Assembly (NCBI GenBank): GCA_029215795.1
Contig: JARDYH010000005.1
Span: 160,853,814-160,917,813, forward strand
Direction of reading: 5' to 3'
DNA from: Anniella stebbinsi
Taxonomy: Eukaryota; Chordata; Lepidosauria; Squamata; Anniellidae
Length of the DNA stretch: 64,000 bases
Shown: positions 1-11,298 of the stretch, piece by piece
Layout: each line of letters opens with the position of its first letter
How positions within the stretch are numbered: the stretch's first letter is position 1
Position numbers and translations under genes: made by a program
The notes under the pieces: model-generated
Seen by the model: only the letters and a program-made list of their open reading frames with translations
The model's database searches: none
What the model was told of the DNA's origin: nothing

Positions 1-51
1 ATTGGTGGGAGATTCAGGGCAGATAAAAGTAAGATAAAAGTAGATAAAAGC

Positions 52-450
52 CCTATGAGAAGTGATTGAAAGAACTAGGCAAGTTTAGCCTGGAGAAGAG
101 AAGATTGAGGGGAGACATGATAGCACTCTTCAAATACTTGAAAGGTTGTCACACAGAGGAGGGCCAGGATCTCTTCTCGATCAACCCAGAATGCAGGACA
201 CGGAATAATGGGCTCAAGTTACAGGAAGCCAGATTCCGGCTGGGCATCAAGAAAAACTTCCTGACTGTTCGAGCAATACGACAATGGAACCAGTTACCTA
301 GGGAGGTGGTGGGCTCTCCACACTAGATGCATTCAAGAGGCAGCTGGACAACCATCTGTCAGGCATGTTTTAAGGTAGATTCCTTTATTGAGCAGGGGGT
401 TGGACTTGATGGCCTTATAGACCCCTTCCAATTCTACTATTCTATGATTC
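52..450 (+). mobile_element. CR1 LINE 3' end (truncated)
   Basis: The frame at 66-326 reads as the C-terminal part of a CR1 reverse-transcriptase ORF: an [19 protein letters not shown] block, a 'TRNNGLKL' block, an '[10 protein letters not shown]' block and 'WNQLPREVV'. The CR1-type 3' UTR follows ('ggacttgatggcc') and ends in the short terminal repeat 'attctactattctatgattc', as in amniote CR1. A stop near codon 86 and the missing upstream ORF show it is dead and 5'-truncated. It interrupts another LINE tail, whose pieces lie at 1-51 and 451-785. Family assignment is from known CR1 structure; the boundaries are approximate. Confidence 0.85.
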
Positions 451-785
451 ACACAGAGCATTGTTAAACTATGTTATTCGCTACTACAAAATGTAATAAT
501 GGACACCAACTTAGACTGGTTTAAGGGAGATTCAACAAATTCATGGAGGATAAGGCTGTCAGTGACTACTAGTCATCATGATGCTAAATATTCCTCTGGT
601 ATAAGAGGCAATATGTCTCTGAATAGTGATTGCCAAGGAATACGAGCAGGAGGGTACTGTGACACTCATGTCCTGCTTGTGGGCATTGTGTGAGCATTTG
701 TCTGGCCACTCTGGGGAATAGGATTCTGACATGAAAAGGCCTATGGTCTGATCCAGCAGGGCTCTTCTAATGTACATGTGGAAGC
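451..785 (+). mobile_element. CR1-like LINE tail, family with 'tctgatccagcagggc' 3' end
   Basis: This is the 3' UTR of a second CR1-like family. It carries the end of the RT frame ('atggacaccaacttagac') and finishes with 'ggtctgatccagcagggc'. The first 51 bases of the window ('attggtgggagattcagg') belong to the same element, upstream of the inserted CR1; the better copy at 31148-31800 shows the intact order. Other tails of this family lie at 1594-1878, 17625-17905, 27380-27602, 27612-27957, 33280-33600, 34458-34700 and 52740-53230. Confidence 0.7.
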
Positions 786-1384
786 CACGTTGTGAAGTGG
801 AACTGATATTCTAGGGGGCTGTCTATACGCCCTGTATATCCCGTGATGGCTGCGCAGTAGCACTGCGTCATTGATACGATGCAGCTGCCAGCTAGCAGCC
901 ACCATGGGTTTTTCCTCCAAAATTGTGCATTTTAAAAATTGCTGACTTACTGCTGCTTTTTCCTTTGCTGCGAGGTCACCTCCTTCTTTTTGCCATCTGT
1001 TGGTGGTGACCTTGCTTCAGGTTCAAGTTAGGGGCATTACTGGGGGGTGGATTGAGGCTGAGGGTAGATTGCAGTAAGCTGTGAAGGCAGGGCAGAGGGC
1101 AGGTGGGGTGGGGGTTGACGAGCCAAATGGCTGCTGGCATTGTGGCTTTTTCCCATGCTCCCTCCTGCAATCAAGATTTAGCATACCCACCCTGCAGCTG
1201 TGATGCCACAGCGTTTCGAGGTAACAAGTGGCAAAGTCGTCGTCGTCAAGATATGGCCCAGGGGAAGAATCCTGTGATGGTTGCTAATAATTTTATTTCT
1301 GTCTTCATCCGGAGACTATTTATGTCTTCATCCTGAGACCTGGAGAGCTGGTGTGAGTCAAGAGGATGTAATAATGAGCTAGGC

Positions 1385-2473
1385 CAGGGGTAGGCAATCT
1401 TTTTGGGCCATGGGCACATTTGCCAATTTGAGAAACTGTCCTGGGCACCACCACAAAATGGCTGCCATGGGAGGTGTGACAGAGGACAAGGAACCTGCCC
1501 CAAAGACTTAGTACAAGGCAGTCGCGTTGGGTCTGAGCCACAACACACTAAACAGCTCCTTTGCACCCACAGTTTTCACATCAATCTCAACCCTACCACA
1601 AGGTGGCCACCAATTTGGATGGCTTTAAAAGGGGGTTGGCTATTCCTGGAGGAGAAGGCTATCAATGGCTGCTAGCCCTGATGGCTATGTGCTGCCTCCA
1701 GTATCTGAGGCAGTAAGCCTATATACACCAGTTGGTGGGGAACATGGGTGGGAGGGTGCTGTGGCACCGTGTCCTGCTCGTGGGTTCTTGGTCGACAGCT
1801 GGTTGGCCACTGTGTGAACAGAGTGCTGGACTAAATGGACCCTTGGTCTGATCCAGCAGGGCACTTCTTATGTTCTTAGCTGCCAGTATGAAACGTGTTA
1901 AGGGGGAAAAAAGTGGGAGGGATTAGGGTACATTGGTGGGCGCCAAGAAAGGTGTCCATGGTGCATTGGTGACTACGGGCACCATGCTGGATCATTGCTC
2001 TCCCGTCTTATAAGGCAGCTCTTTATACCATGGCACCTGCACAACGCCTCCAATAGCACCCTGCTCCCTTCAAAAATAGCTTTTTAATAAAAAAAAATTG
2101 AAAAAAACGTTAGGGTGCCACAGAAAGAGCAAGGCTAGGGGCTAGGAAGGGGGGGGGAAAGGCTAGGGATGGGGAAGGGAGAGAAATAGTGAGGAAAGGG
2201 ATTGGGAGTGAAGCGAGCGAGCGAGTGAGAGAGAGAGAGAATGCCAAGGCAAAAGGTCTGTGTAGACGGAAGAAGATTGGGTGGGCCAGGAAGCAACTCT
2301 TTCCATTTCCCCCCTCCCAACCTCTAGCCTTGCAATTCCTCTCCCCACTGCCACCTCTTGACTAGCCAGGCCCCCACAGCAGCTGTTATGTGACTAGCCG
2401 CATCCTCCATGGGAGCCATTTTGTGATGGTGCCCACAGCAGTTTCTCAAATTCCCAAATGGGTCCAAAATATC
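1385..2473. mobile_element. hAT-like element remnant with inverted ends
   Basis: The left end begins 'caggggtaggcaatct', close to the CAGGGGT termini known for many hAT elements. Its next 100 bases ('tttgagaaactg', 'accacaaaatggctgcc') recur inverted at about 2400-2470 ('gccattttgtgatggtgcc'). The outer part of the right terminus is missing, so no TSD can be shown. A CR1-like LINE tail (1594-1878) sits inside, and the rest is purine-rich low-complexity sequence at 2130-2250. Confidence 0.45.
1594..1878 (+). mobile_element. CR1-like LINE tail
   Basis: Same 3' UTR as at 31148-31800. It reads from 'caatttggatggctttaaa' through 'ctagccctgatggctatgtg' to 'ggtctgatccagcagggcac'. It is 5'-truncated and non-coding, and is nested inside the hAT-like remnant. 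Confidence 0.7.
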
Positions 2474-2770
2474 TGAGGAAGCCGTGCTTTATACCTTTCA
2501 TGGGATACGGTTTCCAACGTGGAACGGATTGTCCAATTAACCAGTACAACCAGCAGATGGCAGCAGGAACCATTTTCTGACAAACACGTTTTGTGCATGG
2601 AAACAAATTTCTACTTACATATTTATTACATTTCTGAACCCAGAACCCATCCTCCAAGGTGCTTGGGGGCATCACTTGCATGCTTTCCCCCTTGGCAAGT
2701 GGAGGGCACCAGTTGTAAGATTTGCATTTATCTTGTGCTTTGGACTGATTTTTATCATCTCTCCTTGCAG

Positions 2771-2808
2771 CCAGAAACGTGAACACTGTGTTAAACAGCT
2801 CAGCAAAG
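2771..2808 (+). CDS. Candidate small internal exon, cysteine-containing
   Basis: A 38-base segment lies between a good acceptor (pyrimidine-rich, ending 'ctccttgcag') and a good donor ('aaag|gtaagg'). In the frame compatible with downstream candidates it reads QKREHCVKQLSK and leaves phase 1. The exon candidates at 4353-4435 and 24270-24457 both enter at phase 1 and start with a cysteine directly after the split codon. No upstream signal-peptide exon was found. The product is not recognised; a decoy exon is quite possible. Confidence 0.2.
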
Positions 2809-2885
2809 GTAAGGTGTGCAGATGTTCATTGGCTTATTTACCTGCACTCACCTGCTTAGGGTTCTCTGGGTGAGGATAGTCTCTG

Positions 2886-3055
2886 CAGTGCAGGCTGGTG
2901 GCTCCGATGTTAGTGGGACGGTGAATCTGCTCTGGGTTTCAGTCAGAACTCTAAAGGAGTACCTTGGATAGCTCTTTTAGAGTTCTGAGTGGTTCTGACT
3001 GAAACCTGGACTGGATTCACTGCTCCACTGACATCGGAGCCACCAGTCCCCACTG
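2886..3055. mobile_element. MITE-B copy (CAGTGGAGGCTGG-type ends)
   Basis: This is an imperfect palindrome. The left arm 'caggctggtggctccgatg' is answered by 'catcggagccaccag' on the right, with 'agaactctaaaggag' and 'ctcttttagagttctg' facing each other in the middle. The family is shared with 28798-28967, 32304-32448, 54833-54980, 57876-58045 and 62454-62667. No clear TSD is visible at this copy. Confidence 0.75.
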
Positions 3056-3720
3056 ATGCTGAGGTAGGCGTGGCCTGGGCAGTGTTACCATTAGGGTAGA
3101 CGTCCAGGGCCCACTCAGCAGAATGAGCAGGTGGGGCCCGAAAGGCAGTGTGTCTCTCACCACATTGGGAAGTGACACCCATTGGCATCTCAAGTGAGGG
3201 TGGGGCAGGTAAGGCTACGAAGTCCAGGGCCTCAAATGCTCTAATTGTACCATCGTACCCGGGTCTCTGAGGGGAAAGTAGCATCTGGGTACAGCCGGGA
3301 ACAGGGAAGTTTAGATTCTCTAGCAGAGAAGTCTGGCAAGTTAGAGCAGGGAAGGATAAAATTGGGGGGCCTCCGGTGTGTTTCCAGCAGTAGGATGGGA
3401 TAGAAAGAACTGAAGACGTGGGGAATGCCTGACTTCTTGGATTCTTTTGGTCAGAGGATTGGCTGAAGAAGAGCTGCTCTACACAACTAAATGATGAGAT
3501 GGTAAAGCTGCTCCTGGACTGTAACATATCAGACTTCAGGTGGGGCCTTACACGGTGAAATGCTTTCCCAAGGGGATTTTTTTAACAGCACATATAAAAT
3601 GAACCACTTTGAGAAAGCTATGCTAGAATCCTTCTCCAGGATAAGGACTTCTTCTACGATCGGGTAGCTTTCAATTCAATTACATTTTAAAATTTAATTT
3701 TATGGGGGAGCATCCATAGG
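3056..3720. other. Intergenic stretch, no gene supported
   Basis: A 194-codon open frame lies on the minus strand at 2943-3527, but it starts inside the adjoining MITE-B copy. It shows no recognisable domain, has Ser/Pro-rich drift, and has no splice or promoter context. I see no other feature here. Confidence 0.4.
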
Positions 3721-3721
3721 A

Positions 3722-3925
3722 AAATAGGAAGCTGCCTTATATTGTGTCAGACCATTCGTCCATCTAGCCCAGTACTGCAAACACTGACTGGCAGCAGCTC
3801 TCCAGGATTTCAGGCAGGATTGTTTTTCTAGCCCTACCTGGAGATGCCGGGGATCAAACCTCGAACCTTCTGCATGCAAAGCAGATGCTCTGCTGTGGAG
3901 CCACAGCCCATTCCAGTCACAGGAT
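3722..3925 (-). mobile_element. tRNA-derived SINE
   Basis: Read on the minus strand it has a tRNA-like head: an A-box region around 'agcagatgctctgc' and a B-box-like 'ggttcgaggtttgatccc'. The body continues 'gatgccaggtaggg'-like through 'ctggatagacgaatggtctg' and 'aaggcagcttcc'. Related copies occur at 11775-11960, 14705-14895 and 38583-39090. Confidence 0.75.
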
Positions 3926-4352
3926 CCCCATTTTATTAAATTTAAATTTAGTTTGCTACTTTATTTCAACTTATTTTTTTAGGCTGCCTTGAAGGATAGA
4001 ACCCGTTTGATGGAGTTTTTGGATGCAGATTTTGAATGAGCTCAGTGCAGATTATTCGACACTGTAGCCCATAGTGTACTGAGGAGAAAAACAGACTTAC
4101 TTATACTGCTGTGTATGCTATTACAGATGTTTCCAAGTCGGGATACATACCACAACTATATGAGAATGTCAAGACCTGATCAGAGATGCTACTGGGACAC
4201 TGGAAGCACCCTGGTTCTCACTGAGTCAGTCAATCCTAGACCGGAGCCAGCAGCGTGATGTTTTTCCAGTGTTAAAGTTTTCCAGGCCTCTTGTTTTGTG
4301 TGTTTTTCCAGTGAGGGGTTCCCATTCTGCCAACCTTTCTAAATCTCTACAG

Positions 4353-4435
4353 ACTGTCCTAAAATGGATGAACACTGCACAGAAAGTAATCCTTCCACCT
4401 GGAATTCAAGTGTCTGCCTTAATTTCCAACTGTAA
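4353..4435 (+). CDS. Candidate terminal exon, small Cys-rich peptide
   Basis: The acceptor 'ctaaatctctacag' precedes 83 bases that enter at phase 1 (GAC if spliced from 2771-2808). They read CPKMDEHC, then a 12-residue spacer, then CLNFQL and a stop just before the ATG microsatellite. The spacing C-x6-C-x12-C-L-N resembles the plus-strand candidate at 24270 (C-x6-C-x10-C-L-N). Phase, acceptor and cysteine spacing agree, but no family is recognised and the length is small. Treat as a hypothesis. Confidence 0.25.

Positions 4436-4476
<41 letters not shown>
4435..4476 (+). repeat. (ATG)n microsatellite
   Basis: About 14 uninterrupted trinucleotide units. The poly-His run seen in a minus-strand frame is an artefact of this repeat. 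Confidence 0.95.
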
Positions 4477-4477
<1 letters not shown>

Positions 4478-4479
4478 TT

Positions 4480-5816
4480 TGTTATTTGCTACCATGTCAA
4501 ATATTTGGGACAGCCATCCTTTCACCATGAGGTGCCCTGCACCTTTAACAGTTGGAGTTGCCAACTGACCTCCCCCCAAAAGCCTGCCCTGTGCCTTTAA
4601 TTGCAACTTGATTGGTAGAAACCAGCACCTGATGCTGTTCGGGGCATGGAGATGAGCAAGATCACCTGCAAATATAACCACCAATGTTGCTGTGAAAAGC
4701 ACAGGAGACCGCAAAAAATTGCAACCAAAAGGATAATTGTGTAGAAGATGACATTTTATAGTGGCAGTTTGTCATGGCAAAGTGTCTCAGGGGATGGTGG
4801 CGTTGGTGTTGAAAAGCTGCCCAAAAGCTGCACTGACAACATCCTCAGATCTGTACAATGACTACAGGCACAGGAAGCAAATTTAAGCTGTTTTGGGGAG
4901 CAACCTTTAGAAGGCCGACTAAACTTTGCAGATATTCCCTCTCCCCTGGGAGTGGTCGTTCTGAGAGGCAAGGCAAAGGATCCCAAGCAGAGTTTTAACA
5001 CCTCACCAAGCAATCATTCCTAGGATCCTTGGGAAGAAGCAATGATAGTTGAACTGATATCAAACAAATATATGTTTGTAGTGTAGATGAATACCTAGTA
5101 CTGAAAGTTTGGACATCCCTGGATTTGATTTGCCGCATTTCCTTCGTCCAGAAAACCAGCAGTGTAGTCTGACATGATCTATTTTGATTGACCTTTATAA
5201 TGTCTTCCATCCAATCTGTTTATTTCTATTTTACTATTTCTTCTACAGTTTGTGTATGATGAGGGTGGGCAGGCTTCAAGCATGCAGGATCTACTTTGCT
5301 TTTTACTAGCATCCCGCCATCGGGAGCTTAATGCAAAATAAATACACTTCAAATTAAAGAGTTCTGAGCCTAGGAATTTGTTTTGAGTGTCAGAATTGAA
5401 CGGAGTTCACAGTCCATCTACGCAAAAATCCATTCCTGGTTTTCACCCTAAACTTCCTTCATTTCAGCAGTATAATTTGGGATGTGGATGGGAGTGGTGA
5501 AGGGGGAATAATTTTCTCATTATTGTTAAGCAAGTGAAAGCCAGACATTTTTGCCCATCTACTGCAAATCAGCCAGAGCTCTACCAAAAATGTCTCTGGT
5601 GTATTAACTTCTTCCCTTGTTTACCCTTGTCTCCTCCTCTTCCTCTGTTGTCTCCCTTGTGTTGATTTTCCAGATGGTAAGCTTCTTGGGAGCAGGGACT
5701 CATCCTGTCTTAAGAAGTACCATTTACACAGACGTTACTATAATAATATAACTAAGTTTACACTTTGATAAGTTACCTAGATCATTTTCTGATTCCACCC
5801 CTTGCTTCTCCCCGCC
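4480..5816. other. Intergenic stretch, no gene supported
   Basis: No convincing exon or complete element was found. The stretch at 5265-5310 ('gtgggcaggcttcaagcatgc') resembles 61690-61710 and is probably a LINE 3' UTR fragment. Confidence 0.4.
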
Positions 5817-7494
5817 TAGGGTTGCCATATTCTGGATCCACAAAACTGGGACAATTTTTTTGGGGGGGGGAGGGGGGCTAGGATTTTTAAAAAACTGAGC
5901 AATATGTAAAGGTCTAGGGAAAGGAGGAAAGCTATCTAAGCTTTAGTTATCTGACAGCGCAATCCTATGTGTGTCTACTCAGAACTAAATCCTATTGAGT
6001 TAAATAGGACTTATTCCCACGGAAGTATGTATAGGATTGCAGTCTAAAGTACTTAAGCACCTGCAAATAAATAATAGGCAAAGAACAATTTAAGCAATCA
6101 AACAGAAAAATGACACTAAATTACATTGCTCCACTAGTTCTCAAAAGCTAGAGGAGAATTAAATACGGAGACTTACTCCCACCCCAATCGCCCAAGTAGT
6201 TACCATAGGATATTAATATTAAAAGGTATCGTTTAACCCCAAAGTAGCCATCTACTTCATGTTCAAGTGGTGGCTCTAGCAGAATATGGACTGTTCGGTG
6301 CCACTAGATGAAGAGATCATAATGAATTGTAAATAATAGTAACAATAATAATGTTTATTTTCTGAGACATATTTAAAAGGTAACACCCCCTCCCCCTCAC
6401 ACGTACCCCAAATTAAACTTAAGGCATGATCCAATCAAAGTTAAGCACCTTTAAGGTTGCAATTCCATGCATGCCTACCTGGGAGTAAGACTCATTGAAC
6501 ACTGTGGGGCTTATGTTTGAGCAAACATGCATAGGGTTCTGCGATCTCATTGGTTTCAGTGGGAAGCAAGCCCCACTGCAGACAATGAGACTTACTGCAT
6601 GTCTACTCAGAAGTAAGTCCCAGTGAGTTCTGTGGAAAATACTTCTAATTAAACATGCATAAGTTTAGGTAGCTAAAAGTGTTTAATAATAGCTGGATTG
6701 TGCCATTATGTGTATATTTTTTGTTTTTCTTTTTAAAATCGAGATGAAAATCTCCTTTACTGTATTTTATTCAGTTAAAATGAAAGGCTGCTTTTGTGCT
6801 TTGTTGCAAAGTAAAGTTTTTGTTGTTTTCTTTCTTTTTAAATTGAGAAATATTTTTCTACACACATAACACAAAACTACTTCATGTTTTTGCAATGCAC
6901 AATTTTAAATTAAAACATCAACAACTGTAAAACTGCAATTTACTTCCAAGTAACAGATTTGAGGCTTGCAACTCAAATCCAAGGAGGTAGATTTTTGAAG
7001 GCCGATCTTTTTCGGAGGGACTTTTCTCCTTCCCCCCTCATCCCCCCACTTCCTCACACACCCTACAAAACTCTCTTCCTTCCCCCATAAACAGCCCAGG
7101 GGCTCTGCCTAGCACTTACTCCAAAGCTCTGGCTGCAACCAGCCAAGCTACCAAACTCTGCAGTGCATGGGATTCATGCAGCCTGAGGAGAACATGTGTG
7201 CCTTTCCCTGTTGTTGTTCTTCTATGGAGCTGCAGGCACAATAAGGTGAGTCACGGTGAGTGACTCATCTGGGCCTGTGGAGGAGCCACAGCGCTCTGGA
7301 AAAGGCGGCAGATTGATCCATCTTTTTCTCTGTTCCTGCTCTGCTGAGCAAGCTCAAGGCACCATTTTGGAGGTTGGAATTTCTCTGGCCGGCTGGACCA
7401 TGGTATCCTGGATTCTTGATCAACCGGCCAGGACATTTTGGAATTGCTTGGAATCCAGGACAGTTCCGGTTTTCCGGGACACATGGCAACCCTA
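5817..7494. mobile_element. 1.68-kb hAT-type element with TAGGGTTGCCAT ends
   Basis: The left end is 'tagggttgccatattctgg'. The right end, reverse-complemented, is 'tagggttgccatgtgtcc'. The flanks are 'tccccgcc' (5809-5816) and 'tccctgcc' (7495-7502), a 7/8 match fitting a hAT 8-bp TSD. No transposase frame is present, so it is non-autonomous. The interior is AT-rich with 'gcaatcctatg'-type short repeats at 5955-6055 and 6455-6660. Confidence 0.7.
5955..6055. repeat. Short palindromic repeat ('gcaatcctatg...cataggattgc')
   Basis: Inverted halves: 'gcaatcctatgtgtgtctac' faces 'gtatgtataggattgcag'. Similar units lie at about 6455-6660, 8695-8770, 41040-41120, 42710-42800 and 63450-63510, so it is a dispersed family. 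Confidence 0.6.
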
Positions 7495-7502
7495 TCCCTG
7501 CC

Positions 7503-7740
7503 CCCAACCACTGACACCCTCCTCTAAGATCGAAATCCTAAATGGCTTGGGAGCAGGATACCTGAAAGACCAACTTCTTCCATATGTACCTAAGCAAACC
7601 TTAATATCTTCCTCAGAGACCCTACTTCGAGGGCCCCAGGCTGAGCGAAGTGATGCAGGTGACTATTAGAAAGAAGACATTTGGTACTGGCGTCCCAGTT
7701 ATGAAACAGCTTTCCCAGAGAGTTTGGCCATGTTCTTGTG
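7503..7740 (+). mobile_element. L2-clade LINE ORF2 C-terminal fragment
   Basis: The frame reads LNGLGAGYLKDQLLPYVP and then an SSETLL segment. It matches the C-terminal region of the L2-clade copies at 44558-45850 ('LHGLGPDYLRDRLL', 'SSGKNLL'). A stop at 7667 and frame changes show decay. Confidence 0.6.
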
Positions 7741-7959
7741 GTCTCCATGTGTGTGTGAGGGGGGGGGTCTGTCTGTGTGTGAATGGAGATTGGGCAATCA
7801 CAGCAGTGCAGTGGCGCCACCCACTTGGTGTGTGCCCCCCCCCCCCGATTTGCTTGGAGCCAGTTCTGCCCCTGTGCTGAAAAAGCTTATAAATAAAGAA
7901 AGTGAAACCCCTGTCATAAGTGTTCAGTGAGGAGCTAGCTCCGCCTCATGCGCAGTCCC

Positions 7960-8140
7960 CTGCCAAGTGACCAGACAACCCAGAAGCCTCCACTTTAAAG
8001 CTGACACTGACCTATTTGGGGGATAAGGTTCAGCACCTTGTATAGCACCGTTAGAGTTCTGGCTGGTTCTGACTGAAATCCGGAATGGATTTGAAGCCCC
8101 ACTGAAATCAGAGCCACCAGCCTGGCATATGCTCGTTCGC
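7960..8140. mobile_element. MITE-B copy, truncated
   Basis: It contains 'gttagagttctggctggttc', 'tgactgaaatccgg' and the terminal 'cagagccaccagcctgg'. The left arm is missing or strongly decayed. Confidence 0.55.
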
Positions 8141-9700
8141 CTCCTTCCAGCCATTCCGGAGCATGGAAAATCCTTTAGTACAGCCCCAGTCAGCCGACAC
8201 AGCAGGATTGGCTGACGGAGGAAGGTTGCAATTTGAGACAGTGTAACATGAGAATTAAGGAGAGAGACGCTCAGCCTTCAAAGCTAGCATCAAGTCAGAC
8301 TTTATTTGGCCCGGCGTTGTTTTGCACTCGGTTCAGAAATAACGGAACAGCAACTGGAGGCGTGCCAGTCTCAAGAGATGCCAGCAGAGGGAAGCGTCGG
8401 GTACTGCACATCTTCTGTTCGTTGGCCCGGGTTCAACAGCTGCACCCAGCTATTTGGTAAACTTAAGGCAGTAAAGAAAAGCATTCCTCCAGGTGTTTGG
8501 GATGCAAGCAGCAACTCGAAATGTGGGAACACAGGAACAGAGCTCAGAGAATCTGCCCATTCAATGGGGAACAGCTTCTTCCATATTTTAAGTGGGTTGC
8601 AAAATACAGCAATGTTGGAGTGAGAAAGAGGGCAAAGGAATGAAACCCAAATGTGGAATAATATTTACACATACAGATATAAATGAACCGAGCTAGAATA
8701 TACATGACTACTCAGAAGTAAAATGTCTTGAGTTTAATAGGGCTTACACCAAGGCAAGTGACTATAGAATTGTATCCCAAAGGTGCTTTTTAGAGCCACA
8801 ATGAATTTAAGGATGAAAGGGGGGTGGGATAAATACCTCACCTGGATTACAACATTTTCTGTTTTTCATGTGGGGGTCTCCATCTTCAGCTACCCCTATT
8901 TTGGGGCTGGGGCACATGTGGGTTTGGGTTTTAGTCTCTCCTCCACCTCTCCCAAATAGATTTTGAAACTCCAGTATCAACGTTCTCTACTATTAAAAAA
9001 GCATTTCCCCCCTGGATAATAATTGGGCTTTTCTTTGAATGGAGGATACAGAAAGATGTATTTGAAGATACTTTCATGTTGCTTAAGCACATGTTTTGGA
9101 TGGTTAAAAGTGAATTTAAATCTTCTAAGGGCATAATCCCATGCATGCTTTGACAAAATAACAAACCAGCATTTTTCAGCCAGTATGTTTTATTTTCTCT
9201 CTTCTGTCTAAACAGGCATAGGACTGTTCCCTTAATGAATTAACATTCTTGGACCCAAATTTTGAATTGAAAAAAAGAAAAGAAAAACCCAGCGAGGAGT
9301 ATTTTGTTTTACTGTATTGAAGTGTGAGCAAGCATATCACTGATTTTCCAGTCTCTGTATTTTGTGAACATCTGTCTCCAGGTCTTTGATCGTACGCCTA
9401 ACTTGAAATGTATGTTGGCAAAATTGCCTCAGAGAAACAAGAGTCAGGCGAACAACAACCAGGGAAAAAGCACCGCTGAATCAGGCCAAGGGTTTATCTA
9501 ATCTAGCATCCTGTTCACTTTCCAGATGTATCCTGTGCATCTGTGCACCTGGACGGCACAGCAAAATGTTTGTTGAATGGCTATGTGGGCACCTTAAAAA
9601 AAAATCAAAAATCAAATGCACATCTGTCTGTAGGTGTTAGTCTCATGGGCAGACAAAAATGTGGAGCTGTTGGGCATATTTTCATAAAGGTTCTGGCCAT
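8141..9700. other. Intergenic stretch, no gene supported
   Basis: Two overlapping plus-strand frames (8233-8623) have no recognisable domain. A partial 'gcaatcctatg'-type repeat lies near 8695-8770. Nothing else could be supported. Confidence 0.35.
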
Positions 9701-9769
9701 GTGAATACCATGCTACACATGACTTTTGAAAGTCCTCTGGTTTGGGATGACACAGATGATTTCTCTATA

Positions 9770-9885
9770 TCAAGGATGGGCAACTTGTGGCCTGCCAGTT
9801 GTTGTAGCCTCCAGCTCCCATAATTCCTCACCATGGGGTACGCTGCCAAGGGCTGATGGGAATTGTAGGCCGAAGGAGTATCGCA
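9770..9885. repeat. Short palindromic repeat ('ctcccat...atgggaattgtag')
   Basis: The halves 'gtagcctccagctcccataa' and 'gctgatgggaattgtag' are inverted. It belongs to the 'ggactacaactcccatcatc' family also seen near 15415-15440, 19465-19570, 23120-23180, 29720-29820, 30940-31050, 35575-35670 and 57660-57725. Confidence 0.55.
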
Positions 9886-10629
9886 AGTGCCCCATTCCTG
9901 CTGTATGTGGACATTGGCATACCAATGGTGAAAAAAAATAACTTTGTTCTGGGATGACTATGCTCTGGAATCTTCCTCCTTTGGGACTATCTCCCTCATT
10001 GACATACTGTTGTCCTCAGGAGAAGGCAGGGAGGGTAAAAATGTGACAAATCCCAAGGAAATAAGTGGTTACCATATGTGAGATGACTCATATGAAGAGG
10101 AAACCGCAGACACAGTCAGGAAGGGTGTACAATATGCTGTTGCTGCAGTAAGTGGGTATAAGTGCAAGAACACAGAAAGAATCTCTTAATGAAAGAAAGG
10201 CAGAACAAGGAAGCTGGTGGAGGGAGAAATCAGAAAACGGAAAGAAGTGTAAATGGTCAAATGGACTAAGAGCTTGCAATGGAAAGGCTTGCAATGAAGA
10301 GAAATAAGTGAAAAAGGAAGGGGGAAATTAAAAAGAAACAAAGAATGAAAGAAAAGACAAAGTAGATGACAAGGAAGAAAGATAAAACCAGGTTCAGCTC
10401 CAGTTTTTTTAGAATCCCCATGTGGAGTATGACCTGGAGTGCCCCGCTGTGTGACCTGGCCAGGCCTCATGCGAAGTGAGGGTATATTCGGGGGTATATT
10501 CTCACTCAATAAGCTGCTAAAATGGCTTGGGGTTTGGCAAGTGCCCTGGCTTTGCTGGTTGCTGGCCTCAGCTCCAGATGGAGCTTGGACCAAACATGGA
10601 TGAGGGTAACCATTTTACCAACTGGTGAC

Positions 10630-10790
10630 TTCTATCACAGTAAAAACGACAAAGAAAGTTGTGGCACCTTAAAGGCTAACACTTTTATAAAGCTTATGCC
10701 AGAATAAACATCTTTGTCTTTAAGGCATCACAAAACTCCATAGTTTTTGCTGCCGCAGTCTAACATGGCTATCCCTCTGAAATTTTTATC
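10630..10790 (+). repeat. Dispersed repeat fragment ('gtggcaccttaaaggctaac')
   Basis: It contains 'gtggcaccttaaaggctaac', 'aaagcttatgccagaataaa' and 'ctaacatggctatccctctg', a segment I recognise as a common reptilian interspersed repeat. Related words occur at 55720-55740 ('gccataagctttcatgg') and 56135-56148. Confidence 0.45.
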
Positions 10791-11240
10791 ACAAACCACT
10801 TGGAAAGCTAGTTGTCAGAGCCTATCCAGATAGCAAAAAGTAACCAACTCAGGCTGAACTCTCTCATACTCTGAGGTAGCTTCATGATCTATATCATCAT
10901 CTCAAATGGTATGGAGAACTTTACCACATGTCTGGTGGAGCTGTATAGTCAAACGTGTGGTAAAATGGCTTCCTCTCTCCCCACCCAAAACCTGAAAGTT
11001 TTAAAAAAAGTTCACAGGAAAAGAAAAGGAAGGAAGATGTTCTTTTCCAAACACGTTTCTAGCCTTTCCCCACCCTGTCCCATCCTAGTAACCTTTTTCA
11101 TCCATACGTGATTCATATGATTTAAGATAGCAGAGATATGGAGAGAAATGCAAGTATATTAACAAGTACTTATTTAAAGTAAAAAAAAGGCACGGTGGCA
11201 GTGGGGAGGGGAAGACCTATTTGATACAGTGTTTGCTAGG

Positions 11241-11246
11241 TTTAAT
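11241..11246 (-). promoter_or_regulatory. Possible poly(A) signal of Ly6 gene A
   Basis: On the minus strand this is ATTAAA, the common variant of the poly(A) hexamer, about 53 bases past the stop of gene A exon 3. It is supported by position only. Confidence 0.3.
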
Positions 11247-11298
11247 GCTTTTGGGTTTTTTTGCCATCATGTAGAAATTTGCTTCCTGAGGGGAGGGA

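Noticed and set aside
2943..3527. 194-codon minus-strand frame
   Set aside because: Longest frame in the first 20 kb, but it begins in MITE-B and has no recognised domain, splice sites or promoter.
3722..3925. Possible tRNA gene from A/B-box words
   Set aside because: The tRNA-like head is attached to a SINE body shared by several copies, and a cloverleaf with paired acceptor stem is not preserved.
4406..4714. Minus-strand frame with a poly-His run
   Set aside because: The histidines come from the ATG microsatellite read in reverse; no splice or promoter context.
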